Shown piece after piece: positions 25,974 through 35,930 of a DNA stretch of 64,000 nt. Every line of letters starts with the position of its first letter. Within the stretch, counting starts at the first letter, position 1. The notes beneath the pieces are model-generated. The model worked only from the letters and a program-made list of their open reading frames with translations, was not told the origin of the DNA and searched no databases. This stretch comes from Larus michahellis (taxonomy: Eukaryota; Chordata; Aves; Charadriiformes; Laridae): NCBI RefSeq assembly GCF_964199755.1, contig NC_133898.1, positions 127,284,224 through 127,348,223 of the forward strand. The letters are read 5' to 3'. The translations under genes and the position numbers were made by a program.

Positions 25974-26047
25974 CCCTGAGGGAGTAAAACCACTTAGAGG
26001 GGTGGTACGCCCCTCTTAACCCATAGACAGAGGTATCACCTCTGCCT
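25974..26047. repeat. Cluster of three short inverted repeats
   Basis: Within 75 bp there are three hairpin-forming units. A CCCTGAGGG palindrome lies at 25975-25983. AGAGGGG paired with CCCCTCT (25996-26002 with 26010-26016) has a 7-base loop. CAGAGGT paired with ACCTCTG (26028-26034 with 26038-26044) has a 3-base loop. No tRNA-like or known RNA fold was recognised. Confidence 0.55.
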
Positions 26048-27465
26048 GTTTGGGAGGTTGGAACTGCACCCAGATTTTCTACTTCCTTGAAGACTTCAGT
26101 GTTCCTGAAACAATGAGGTAGTGCGAGATGGGTCTCTGCTTTTGAAGCTGTTCCAGTTCACACAAAACAGTTAACAAAAGAAAGCCTGTGAGCCAGATCT
26201 CTCACAGGACTGCGCTAACGTAAGAGCTATGGATTTATAATCCTTAGATTAATTCATATTTCATTGCCTTATGAAAAACTGAACAGCCTCACCCGGAAAG
26301 AGAAGGGAAGCCTTCATTACAAGACACCATGGGCCAATTCAGAAAGTGGAAGGATCTAAATCTATACTATCCTTTACCATATATCACCATGTGGCTTTCA
26401 AAGGAAACTAGGAGTCAGCAAGAAAGTTAGAGGAACAAGAGGTAGTGTACTGAGCTCGTGAGGGTACTAAAGACAGAAATAATTTCTCAGTAAGGTTTTC
26501 AAGTTCCTATGAGCTTAAATCAAACAGCGTTAGAACCTATGTTCTCTTGCAAACACTAAGAGATATTAGCATATATCTACAAACATATCAATGCCTCTCA
26601 AAATCACAGTCTGAACAACTTGCATAAGGCCATTATTGCGATCTCTGTGAAATTACAATAGAGTATTTTGAGTGTACGCTAATGTACTAGTCGCTTTGCT
26701 TTTAAAATCAACTCACAACATACCTATAACATTTAACATAGCATCCCTTTTCTGCAGTGCTTTGAAACCATTACAAAAATTAGTATGGAAGGCTAAGTAA
26801 GGCCATGGTACCCCATCATTTAACACTGGTGATTATTTGTCACAACCAGGTGATGATGCTGATACCGCTTTGTGTACCTGTCAAAGCATCAGATAACCTG
26901 ATCCAAAATATATTAAGGTGGTAGTCTGTCAAGATGAATTTGATCAGGCCTTAAATGTTCAGTGGTAATGAATATCAACCAAAACCACATAGATATCAAA
27001 CAAAAATGCCCAGCCTACTGTGAAACCTCTGATTTTTTTGCAGTCTTGATCTCTTCCCGTGATATTATATGTTATGCTAAATCTATCCGGCAATTTTTGC
27101 ACATGTTTTGCTGTTAGGTAGATCACACTTTCAAAACTTGGTGTCATAGAGTAAGAACCTGTGAACCCACACCTAAGAAGACAGGAGGTGTTTTCATGCA
27201 GAGAGCAGTAACAGATGAGGCACGTGGTGGAAAAGAGGTAAAAAAGGGACTTTTTGTACTGGGATCTTCTCGGTGCTCTGTGCAGGTTTTGAACTGTCAA
27301 AGCTCCTCTGTATTAAGCAAAAATCTGTTAACTTCACGTCTTTGATCTTTAACCTGTGTGCAGCCACATCAGTGCAAATCTTTGTTCTTTTCTCTCAATG
27401 AGCCCAAAATCTACTGTCATTCATGGTGCCAGATGTTAATGTTCTCTCCCTGCTGTGCAGCAGCT
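26048..27465. other. Gene-free sequence
   Basis: Unique-looking sequence. A 113-codon minus-strand frame (27300-26959) has no recognisable domain. No transposon was seen. Confidence 0.5.
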
Positions 27466-27502
27466 ATTATTATTATTATTGTTGTTGTTGTTGTTGTTGT
27501 TA
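27466..27502 (+). repeat. Compound (ATT)n(GTT)n trinucleotide repeat
   Basis: Five ATT-type units followed directly by seven GTT units. A second AAT/GAT-type array lies only 43 bp downstream. Confidence 0.95.
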
Positions 27503-27544
27503 TTCCTCCTCACATATTTTCTCAACCCTCCCCTTGCTTCTCCT

Positions 27545-27587
27545 AAATAATAATAATAAAAATAATGATGATAATAAAAAAAAAAAG
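27545..27587 (+). repeat. (AAT)n/(GAT)n compound repeat with A tail
   Basis: AATAATAATAATAAAAATAA then TGATGATAATAAAAAA. It forms a near-mirror composition to the ATT/GTT array upstream. Confidence 0.9.
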
Positions 27588-27884
27588 TCAAAATTTGGAT
27601 TCTGCCCTTTCTAATTACAAATCACCACCTGTGGTAAAATTATTGAAAAACAGATGAGCATTTCATTCCAGCAATAGCCTTAAAACAAGCAGCAGTTCCA
27701 ACTGCCAGTGTGATGTATAGACACAGCGCAGGGCAGATGAGGGATTAATTAGGTCTGTCCCTGCATATTGCCAGGGGAGCACTTCTGTAGAGGTGATTGA
27801 AAACTAGAAAGAGTGGCATTAGTCTTCATTGTTGGTTAAAGGCAACAAAAATAAAGATGCAATTGAGTTGACAAAGCTTCCAGG

Positions 27885-28110
27885 TATGTGGCTGAGTCAT
27901 TTGGAGGTGTCAAAATGATCAAACCATAATTAATTAGCTAAAGTGCTATATTTAATTCCTCAACTTTAATGAAGATTTCTGCAGCCAAAAACAAACGGCG
28001 ACACCATTTGTTTCTGAAGCGAAGGGGTGGAGTGCACTAAGGGGATGACGCCAAAGTTTAATGGTGCCTTTATAATCAAGCCCATGTTCTTAATCTTATT
28101 GTCATTTTCT
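27885..28110. promoter_or_regulatory. Possible conserved noncoding element
   Basis: Non-repetitive sequence with an AP-1 type TGAGTCA (27893-27899), a TCF-like GATCAAA (27918-27924), overlapping TAATTAATTA homeodomain cores (27928-27937), and a moderately CpG-containing core (AAACGGCGACACC near 27992). No open frame of note crosses it and no transposon similarity was seen. The call is by motif content only. Confidence 0.3.
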
Positions 28111-28644
28111 GTACAGATGTAGAAACCCAGTGCTGCTCTATGCATTCATATTAGGACTGCAATTATGAGCCCAGAAGTGACTGGGAAACCAAATGCTTAT
28201 TATTTTCAAGGAATAAAACAGAATACAGCCAAGAAACCTTTCATATTTCCTAATATCGGTCTCCAGGGCTGACACTGTAAGGACACAGAAGACCTCAATG
28301 GGAAGTAGTTTAAATAAATATTTCAGGAATTTAATACAGCTTATTCCAGAGGAAAGAAATTTGAGATTTATGAGTAAAGAACTTGAAGAGTAAAATGTGA
28401 GGTTTGCTCTCAGTTCTGCCACAGCCTGTGAGAGTGTGGACAATCCCAACCTTGGCTTTAGATGGAGGGAAGATCTGCCTGAAACACCCAGGCAGCTCTT
28501 CCTTAGTACTTACCTATCCTGGACTGGGAGAAGTTTCTTTCTCTTTAGCTTTATCACCTTCCATCACAACTTATAATGCACCCTAATCCTACCATGTACT
28601 TGGACCTGCAGAAACTCATCCCCATACGTTCCATGACACGTGCC

Positions 28645-28869
28645 AGGGGATGTTTAGGATGGATAATAGGAAAAAATTCTTCACTGAAAGGATTGTCAAG
28701 CATTGGAACAGTCTGCCCAGGGAAGTGGCAAAGTCACAGTCCCTGGAGGTACTTAAAAGATGTGTAGACATGGTTTAGTGGTAACTTGGCAGTGTTAAGT
28801 TAATGGTTGGACTCAATGATCTTAAAGATCCTTTCCAACCTACAGGATTCTATGATTCAATGATTCTAC
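28645..28869 (+). mobile_element. CR1 LINE 3' end, plus strand
   Basis: A short, 5'-truncated CR1 starting near AGGGGATGTTTAGGATGGAT. It runs through TTGGAACAGTCTGCCCAGGG (28703) and GGTTGGACTCAATGATC (about 28805) to the terminal motif GATTCTATGATTCAATGATTC at about 28846-28866. A small internal deletion relative to the family is apparent after AAGATGTGTAGACA (about 28757), where the next usual block follows directly. The 3' subfamily is the GGACTCAATGATCTTAAAG type, as in the element at 31618-32026. Confidence 0.92.
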
Positions 28870-31442
28870 ACGTCCTACACCACTACATCAAAGTGGATGC
28901 CAAGAGCTCTGGAACAGACATTCCTCCATCCTGCACACATTCAAACACATGTGCACACACACGGTGATACACCTATGCACTTCTCCAACTGAAAGATGCT
29001 TTTTTCTAAGAGACTGTGTTCTTCACACGCAGGTTTTATGCAGGAATGGCTGCTCTCAGATGATTTTACACTGAAACACGCCTTCTGTTTGCCCCTTTTG
29101 TAAAATAGACATATGTCCTTGGTAGACTTATGCATGTAGATGGTAGGTTATTCAAAATATTGACTATGTAACAGGCATACACACAGCACCGTGTATGAAT
29201 GGTTACCAACAGCTTTGTAACAACATTGACGGAATCAGAAATAAGAGCTGAAGTTTTGTGCATATGTGATAATAGTTCAAATGGTTTTAATCAGTAAAAT
29301 GCATCACCCGATGACACATATTATGCAAAGGGCAAAATATGTGTGCATATATGCCCGGATGCTAGCATGTGTGTGTAAAATCTCTGATTTCTGCAAATAA
29401 ATGGTCATGTTCAGTAATGTTGTACACTCCATTCATACTGGCGTTCATAGTTACACAAGGTGTGTGGAACATCGGAAGCAGGATCAAGATACTCTCATCA
29501 GTGTGTTAGGCATTCGATGGTATTTGAAAATGTCTCCTCTCTGATAGTCTGTGTCTGGGATAAACTGTATTCAACAATCTGCACAACATCGCGGTATTCA
29601 ACAACTCCTTTCTGCTGCTGGGATCCCCAGCCTCGCATAAAGGGTGAGAAGATACTTTCTCCCACGGAGGAATTTACTAGATTAGCTGACAGTCAAAGTC
29701 TTAGCAGGAAGGCCTGTTAATGTATTGTTTCAGCTACAATGTAAAATGTAAGCAATGTTTTGCTCTTACTCGACAGCTGTTACCTCTACCATAAGCTGTT
29801 AAAACTCCCTCGTTATTCCATGCAGCCAGGCCAGGCCTATTTCCTGTGCAGTTGTCATCTCCTTAATATATTAGAACATTACAAACTTTATTAGTATATT
29901 TGCAGTGCCTTTTTATTTTTTATTAGGTAATGGGCTGCTTTCGTGCACTGTATTTTCTTAGTCTTTCAGAGCTCAGCCTATAAAATGGCCAAACGTGATC
30001 CCATCTGGAAGCCATTAAAGATCAATAGAGACGGAATTTGAAGAAGAAAGAATGAAAAAAAAAAAAAAGAAAAGGAAAAATCTACTATCAAAACAATTGT
30101 GAACAAAACCCTGTCAGCTTCTGTTTTCAAATCCGGGTATGCTAAAGCACATCACACTTCCAACGTGACAAAAAGCACCATGGTCTTGTTAACAACAGGA
30201 ACAACTAATCTAGTTTAAAAGAATCATAAATATGATTAAAGCTCACAGTCTCCTTGATTCTTTGGGAAAATGGAAACCCTTCTAGCACACGTTGTATTCC
30301 TCTGAAGTGCTGGCCTCTTTGTTGGGAAGCAGCTCAGAGGACAACTGCTTCCGTGCCAGAAATATGAGTTATTGTGACGTGTCCCACTGCAGCTTTCTGC
30401 AGATGTCAACATGGCAGGATTGTGCCCAAAATGATGAACCTTCATTGTGAAATGCAGATTATGGCAGCCAGACTTGTAAAGCCCTATATGGTCCCAAAGA
30501 ATATCAAGCCTATGTCTTCAGGACTTAACTATTTTGGCAAATAGGCAGATCTGCAAAGGTTTTGAAGTGTTCCTGCACCAGATGAGGTGCGTGGGTCCGC
30601 AGGCACCACTGAGGCAGTCGCCATACAGAAAAGGAGAGAGGATTTCAGGTTTTGCAGGAGCAAGGGGGATTGTGAACATGAGTCCTCCACGTGCTCATCC
30701 CTGTCCCATTGTAAAAATTGGCTTTGACCATGGCACCCGGTCAGGGAGACATGCTCAGGGCTGGCGTTTGCCAGTGGCATGAGCACTGAGTGTTTCACTC
30801 ACCAGGGCAAAGGCTGTGTTCGTTCTCAAGAGTTGGTGCCTGGGGACTTTAAACAGTGAGAACGGAGGCAAATGTACTTACCTGGGCTGTGCTTGTTCCC
30901 CGCTGACTTCAGATGCCTACAGTGTAGACAGCTATGTCTGCTTCCATCACTTTACAGCCAGAGAGAGAAGCAGACATTTCCAGGGCTTGACCCATCTGAC
31001 CTGCTTTAGAAACATGCCTCACGATGAGACGAATGGCATCCCAGAAGGACTTTTTTGCCTCCTACATCTCTGAAGGCAATTCAGATGATCAGGTCAGATG
31101 CAAGTGCCTGCTCTGGTGACAGTTGGCACCCATCCAGGACCCATGTGGTCAGTGGTTACAGCTATACTAGTAAACTAAATGCTGCTAGATCCTCAGCTAA
31201 TGGTCACAACCTAGCTCTGATCACACAATTAAATTCTCTTAACCTCCAAAGCAGTATGGCTTCTTCCAAACTACCTGCTAGGAGTTATCTTTGGGCAGAG
31301 AGCAGATGCCTAAGTCTATCCCTGGCTAGAAGATCTTTGAGTCTGTGTGGGAGATAAGAAATTTGCTCAGAGTTTATCACTTACCCTCTTGCAGAAATGG
31401 GAGTTTTCTTGCAGTGAGGACTGCAGGGAGACTTAGAGCAAT
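28870..31442. other. Gene-free sequence, partly unique-looking
   Basis: No gene or transposon was recognised. The interval 29860-30030 is non-repetitive with evenly mixed composition (TTATTAGGTAATGGGCTGC, CCTATAAAATGGCC) and could be conserved, but this cannot be judged from one sequence. Frames at 30529-30798 and 31055-31357 have no known domain. Confidence 0.5.
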
Positions 31443-31617
31443 TCATTTCAGCCTTCAGAAGAGGAGGCTCTGGGGGATCTTATCTGTGTGTATAGCTGTA
31501 CAATACAGGGGAATAAATCAGACAGAGTGAGGCTCTTCTCAGAGGTATCCAATGAAAGGACATGAGGCAATGGACGCAAACTGAAATACAGAAAATTCTG
31601 CTTGAACATTAGAAACG
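31443..31617 (+). mobile_element. CR1 LINE, plus strand, left half of a copy split by another CR1
   Basis: Plus-strand CR1 sequence from the block equivalent to [13 protein letters not shown] (TTCAGCCTTCAGAAGAGG at 31447) through GGCTCTTCTCAGAGGTATCC (31530) and CAATGGACGCAAACTGAAAT (31568), to AGAAAC at 31611-31616. Canonical CR1 order then expects a phenylalanine-rich block followed by GGGTGACTG, and exactly that resumes at 32027 after an inserted minus-strand CR1. The two halves therefore belong to one older copy. Confidence 0.82.
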
Positions 31618-32026
31618 TAGAATCATAGAATCGTTTGGGTTGGAAGAGACCTTTATGATCATTGAGTCCAACCATTAACCTAACACTGTCAAAACCACCA
31701 CTTATCCATGTCCCTCAGCACCACGTCTACTCGTCTTTTAAATACCTCCAGGGACTGTGATTTTGCCACTTCCCTGGGCTGCCTGTTCCAATGGTTGACA
31801 AGCCTTTTGGTAAAGAAATTATTCCTAATATCCGTGCTAAATCTCCGCGGGTGCAACTTGAGGCCATTTCCTCTTGTCCTATCACCTGTTATTTGGGAGA
31901 AGAGACCAACGCCCACCTCTCTATAATCTCCTTTCAGATAGTTGTAGAGAGTGATAAGGTTTCCCATCAGCCTCTTTTTCTCCAGGCTGAATAACCCCAG
32001 CTCCCTCAACCACTCCTCATAAGAAA
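31618..32026 (-). mobile_element. CR1 LINE, minus strand, inserted into a plus-strand CR1
   Basis: A 5'-truncated CR1 whose 3' end is at 31618, where TAGAATCATAGAATCG is the reverse complement of the avian CR1 terminal motif. Its 5' truncation is near 32020. The minus-strand frame 32057-31689 covers the ORF2 C-terminus: [45 protein letters not shown] and [19 protein letters not shown] are visible. The frame stays open for about 110 codons, so the copy is moderately young. It splits the older plus-strand CR1. A near-perfect 10-bp repeat, CATTAGAAAC (31607-31616) and CATAAGAAAC (32018-32027), borders it. Confidence 0.92.
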
Positions 32027-32232
32027 CTCCCTTTTTACTGTCAGGGTGACTGGCCACTGGAACAGATTGCCCAGAGAGATTATGGAGCGTCCATCCTTGG
32101 AAATATTAAAAACCCAGCTGGAAATGGTCCTGGGAAACCTGGTTCTTGCTGACCCTGCTCCAAGCAGGGGACTTGTCCTAGATGATCTCCAGAGGTCCCT
32201 TCCCACATCAAAACTCTAATTTTCTGATTTTC
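32027..32232 (+). mobile_element. CR1 LINE, plus strand, right half of the split copy (3' end)
   Basis: Continuation of the element at 31443-31617. It resumes at CTCCCTTTTTACTGTCAGGG and runs through CACTGGAACAGATTGCCC, GGAAATATTAAAAACCC and GATGATCTCCAGAGGTCCCT (about 32181-32200). It ends in a degraded terminal motif near 32225. The subfamily has the GATGATCTCCAGAGG 3' end, like the copy at 49365-50514, and differs from the element inserted into it. Confidence 0.88.
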
Positions 32233-32784
32233 TTCTGGAGTGACAAAAGGGATCTGACCTAACACTGTGCTTGAGCTATTGTGCTGAAGGGCTCTCTGAA
32301 GCAGCTTTCCCTCTGCTGTCACAGCTGGAGCAGTTCAACTTCACAGGAGAAATTGTTTTGGCTAAGCAGAGTGTGCAAATAACTGTATAGTTCCGTGTTT
32401 GGGGGATGCACCTGAAAGACAGCTCCAGTCCCTGCACTCAGGAGTACTTAAGTATGTTTTATGAAACAAAGTTGATTTGATGGAGGTTGCAGTCCAAGCA
32501 TCTCCATGGTGTATTCACTAGGTCACCTTGTGAAAGCTGACAGATTTTGTTTATGTCTCTGTTCTAACTTCATGAGAGAAGAGATCTGGACCTAGGACTG
32601 CAACAGCCTGTATGTTGTAGGAAACAGAACAACATTCAGACTATCTCTGATTTTTTGGTAGAAACTCTTAAGTTTTGTTGAAAAATGTTTAAAAAGAAAT
32701 GCAAACCATTTTTTTTTTTGTTAATTATATGTTAGAAAAAAAAATTAAAATGAAAATGTAGCTTTAGACTGACTTGATATAAGA

Positions 32785-32816
32785 CTTTTTCTTTTTTTTT
32801 TTTTTTTTCTCTCTCT
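32785..32816 (+). repeat. Poly(T) with CT tail
   Basis: About 23 T with one C interruption, then CTCTCTC. Confidence 0.9.
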
Positions 32817-33126
32817 TGGTTAGATGGTAAAGCTAAAAAATCACAGATTTAAAAAAGCCCAACTCCTGAGTCCTAACCTTGTGCCTTGTCTATTGCGATA
32901 TAGTGTGGAAGAATTTTGTGCTGCTGCTGCTGCTATTCATATTGTTCCTTTTTTGATTGACAGCTCTGGGGACAGCTTTCAGCAGTGTTAGATCTACTTT
33001 GGGGAGAAAAAAATAAAACTAATAGAATGCAGCTCATCTTTTCCTCAGGCTTCTGATGCACCCGCAAGTTTTAAAGAAAATTTCACTCTCACTAACTGAA
33101 AATCTGCCCTCTAAATATTATGCAAA

Positions 33127-33190
33127 ATAATGATAATAACAATGATTATGATGAAGATGATGATGATGATAATAATAATAAAACAACAAT
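33127..33190 (+). repeat. Compound (GAT)n/(AAT)n trinucleotide repeat
   Basis: Imperfect TAATGATAATAACAATGATT then GATGAAGATGATGATGATGA then TAATAATAATAAAA. Confidence 0.92.
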
Positions 33191-34140
33191 AGAAAGAAAC
33201 CTAAACCTACCTACAATTTGGTATTTACAGGAAAATGATGCTTTCTGTTAGACTATCATTAGTGAAAAAAAGGAAAGAGAGGTCTAAATAACCACCCTGA
33301 ACAACTCTTCAAGATTTTAGCTACAACTAAAGAAAATCCTTCTCTGCACTGGACACAGAAGTTAACTTAGAGTTAAGACGTTTTGAAAAGAATAGGAGAG
33401 AAAGAGTGTAGTGTGCATTAAAAATCAAAATATTTGTCCAGAAAGACCATTCAGAGGAGCATGAAGAGGCAGAATTACATTCAGCAATGGGAAAGAAAAG
33501 CAGGAGATTCATACGATAGTGCTTTGGTACCAAAGCAATGGACACTTTAGGCAGAAAAAAACCAGATAACCAGATTTTGCAGCAAACTGCTTGATAGCGG
33601 AGGTCACCAAGCTGTCCAAGTAAAAGAAAGCATTTGAGAGCATTCGTGATCTGCCAGCACCAGGAGAAGCAATGCACAATTTAAAAATACTGCCCCTCAA
33701 TGGGAGAAAATGTATTTCTATTAAGGGACCAGAATTGCGCTACGCCTGTTGGAATTTTTGCTTGTGCACAGGAATTTAGCTCCAGGTTCATGTCTGTCAC
33801 TAAAATTGACAACTGCCTATGGCTCTCTACAATTGAAACGTAGATCTTAAATTTCACATCATTATCCAAATAAAATATATCTGCCAAGGGGGACTGGTAT
33901 TACACAGTTAGAGAACTGTGATACCAGTTGTCTGATTAACATATTGAGAGGAATATAAGAATTTCTCACCTATTTTCCAGAGGGAGACTAACTGGGGAGC
34001 TTGTGGTAAAGAGACTAATTGAACATCCTCCCTCTGCTAACTACGTAGATGCCCAGAAATATGTCTGCTCTATGCAAGCAGGTTCTCCCTCTGCATATTA
34101 CGTTTGCTTTTTAGGACAGTCAGGAGGAAAATCATTAAAT

Positions 34141-34161
34141 CTTTTTTTTTTTTTTTTTTTT
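34141..34161 (+). repeat. Poly(T) tract
   Basis: CTT followed by an uninterrupted T run of about 18. Confidence 0.9.
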
Positions 34162-35111
34162 GCACCTCCTTTACTAAAAAAAAGTTAGCTGAATTTTCAT
34201 GTTGAAAAGTGTATGGATTTCCATAGAAAGCTTTCTTACGGCTGCATAAAGTAACACATGCAAAGAGACTGTGTCTGAAACAGAAGTTGCTTTTGGAAGA
34301 AAGAAGCCCTTTTTCAGTAGATATCAATGAAGCAGAGATCAGAGAAAAACTGGCCAAGCTTCATTCGGACCCTGAAATATTAATAACTGAGACAGATGTG
34401 AATTTACACATTACAGGCAGAGTCCAGTTCAGAACTGGATCCACATTTCATATGTGACTGAGGTCAGGATTTTGGATCAGTTCATCAAAGCCACTGGCCA
34501 CCGAGGATGTTCAGAACTAAATCTGCATCTGAAGTTCTTTCAGGGTTTGTGTCTGAAATGTTCGTGACATATCAGAGAGATCCTCTTTCATCTCTTTTGT
34601 TTTGCCAGGGCTTAAAAAATACAAAACTGGGACTGAGGACTCAGACACAGAACTGAGTGTTGCTGTAAGTCAGCTGAGCCACAGTAGGAGTTTCTGTGCA
34701 CATTCTTAGCCCATGACATATATGAGCTAATGAGAATCATGTTACCTTACAGTGAAATAAGTTTAAGATGGCACAAATTACCTGCACAATTGCCACAGAT
34801 GAAGAACATGCCCACAGACAGTTGACACCGATAACTTGATGTGCCATCCCCTCTATCTCACCCTGCAGACAAATGGACCCATTCCAAATTTATTCTATTC
34901 TACCTATGATAGTAAATAGAATTTGACCCATACCCAGGTCTGTGCAGGTATAGCTCATCTACTTGCAGCCATCAAAATAGTAGAGGCTGCCACAAAAAGA
35001 CAGGAGCCAGTAGGTCAAAAGAAGGGATTATTTCCCACTACTTGGCTCTCATGAGCTGCATCAGAATTGTCTGCCCAATTTTGAGCTTCTTTGTAGAAGA
35101 GAGAGATTGAA

Positions 35112-35256
35112 AACTGGAGAAAGTCCAAGAAAGGCTGCTAACACAGTCACAGAGTTGGAACATGCAAAGATGTGTGAAGAGATGCAGAGGGAACTGTGTT
35201 TAGCTTGGAGAACAGAAAGCTAAATGGCAATCTAATTGTTGGTTTCAATTATCTAA
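35112..35256 (+). mobile_element. Old CR1 fragment, plus strand
   Basis: A diverged piece of the CR1 ORF2 C-terminal region. It reads in order the equivalents of CTGGAGAAAGTCCAAGAAAG, then GAGGGAACTGTGTTTAGC followed by TTGGAGAACAGAAAGC, and ends near a sequence like TCAATTATCTAA. The order matches the CR1 block encoding LERVQRRATKLV...[17 protein letters not shown]...YNYL. It lies in the opposite orientation to, and about 30 bp from, the split minus-strand CR1. Divergence is high, so the ends are approximate. Confidence 0.6.
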
Positions 35257-35289
35257 GTTTTTCAATAAATTCAGAGTAATTTTTTTTCC

Positions 35290-35930
35290 TTGGAGATGCA
35301 TAGGATCCTGCTTTTTGTGTTTTTGAAGGTAGGAGTGGCATTTGTTTTCTAACAGTCCTCAGGAACCTTCCCCAGTTGCTGTCCCTTTTAAAAGATAAAG
35401 GAAAGTGTCCTTGCAATGACCTTGTCTAGCTACCTCAGCACTCACGGGTGCATCCCATCAGGTCCTATGGATGTGTGTGTGTCCAGCTTGTTTAAATGTT
35501 CCTTAACGTGATCTTCGCCCACCGAAGGTGAGTCTTCCTTGCTCTGGAATTTCCCTCTGGTCCTGGGGATCTGGGATTCATGAAAGCCAGTCTTAATAGT
35601 AAAGACAGATGAAGGCGGCATTGAGTACCCCATCTTTTTCTGTGATCTTTGTCACCAAGTACCTTGCCCCATTCAGCAGCAAACCATCATTCTCCTTAGT
35701 CTTCCTTTTGCTGCTTATGTGTTTGTAGAAGTTTTTCTTGTTGTACTTCACATTACCTGTGAAATTCAACTGCAGGTGGGTTTTTGCTTTACTAGCCCTG
35801 TCCGTGCACTTGGACAGTGTCTCTATACTTCTCATGGGTCACCTGCTGCCATCTCTTGGATGCTTCCTTTTTGTGCCTGAGTTTTGTTAGGAGCTCCTTG
35901 TTTATCCATGCAGGCCTCCTGCCACTTTTA
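35290..35930 (-). mobile_element. Older CR1 LINE, 3'-side half of a split copy (linker and start of RT)
   Basis: On the minus strand this piece reads as the region between CR1 endonuclease and RT. It begins with a block equivalent to RPAWMNKELL (around 35900). It continues with KAKTHLQLNF, YNKKNFYKHISSKRKTKEN and LLNGARYLVTKITEK (35835-35593), then EHLNKLDTHTSIGPDGMHP (about 35500-35442), and fades out around 35290 in sequence still resembling the next CR1 block. It is much more diverged than the copy at 35931-37100, carries several frame breaks, and has no CR1 3' end. The rest of the same element lies on the far side of the insertion at 37101-37515. Confidence 0.85.

Larger units (their letters stand above)
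32233..35111. other. Gene-free AT-rich sequence
   Basis: Contains homopolymers and the GAT/AAT repeat at 33127. The 116-codon minus-strand frame at 33677-33327 has no recognisable domain. Sequence around 34420-34530 has repeated GTTCAGAACT/GGATC words that may be old repeat, unassigned. Confidence 0.5.

Noticed and set aside
27466..27587. Repeated units as a CRISPR array
   Set aside because: The units are 3 bp microsatellite motifs without unique spacers, in a vertebrate sequence.
31443..32232. Opposite-strand CR1 pieces as one element inverted by twin priming
   Set aside because: Both pieces carry their own 3' end and belong to different 3'-end subfamilies, and the plus-strand sequence continues on both sides of the minus-strand copy. 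Nested insertion explains this better.
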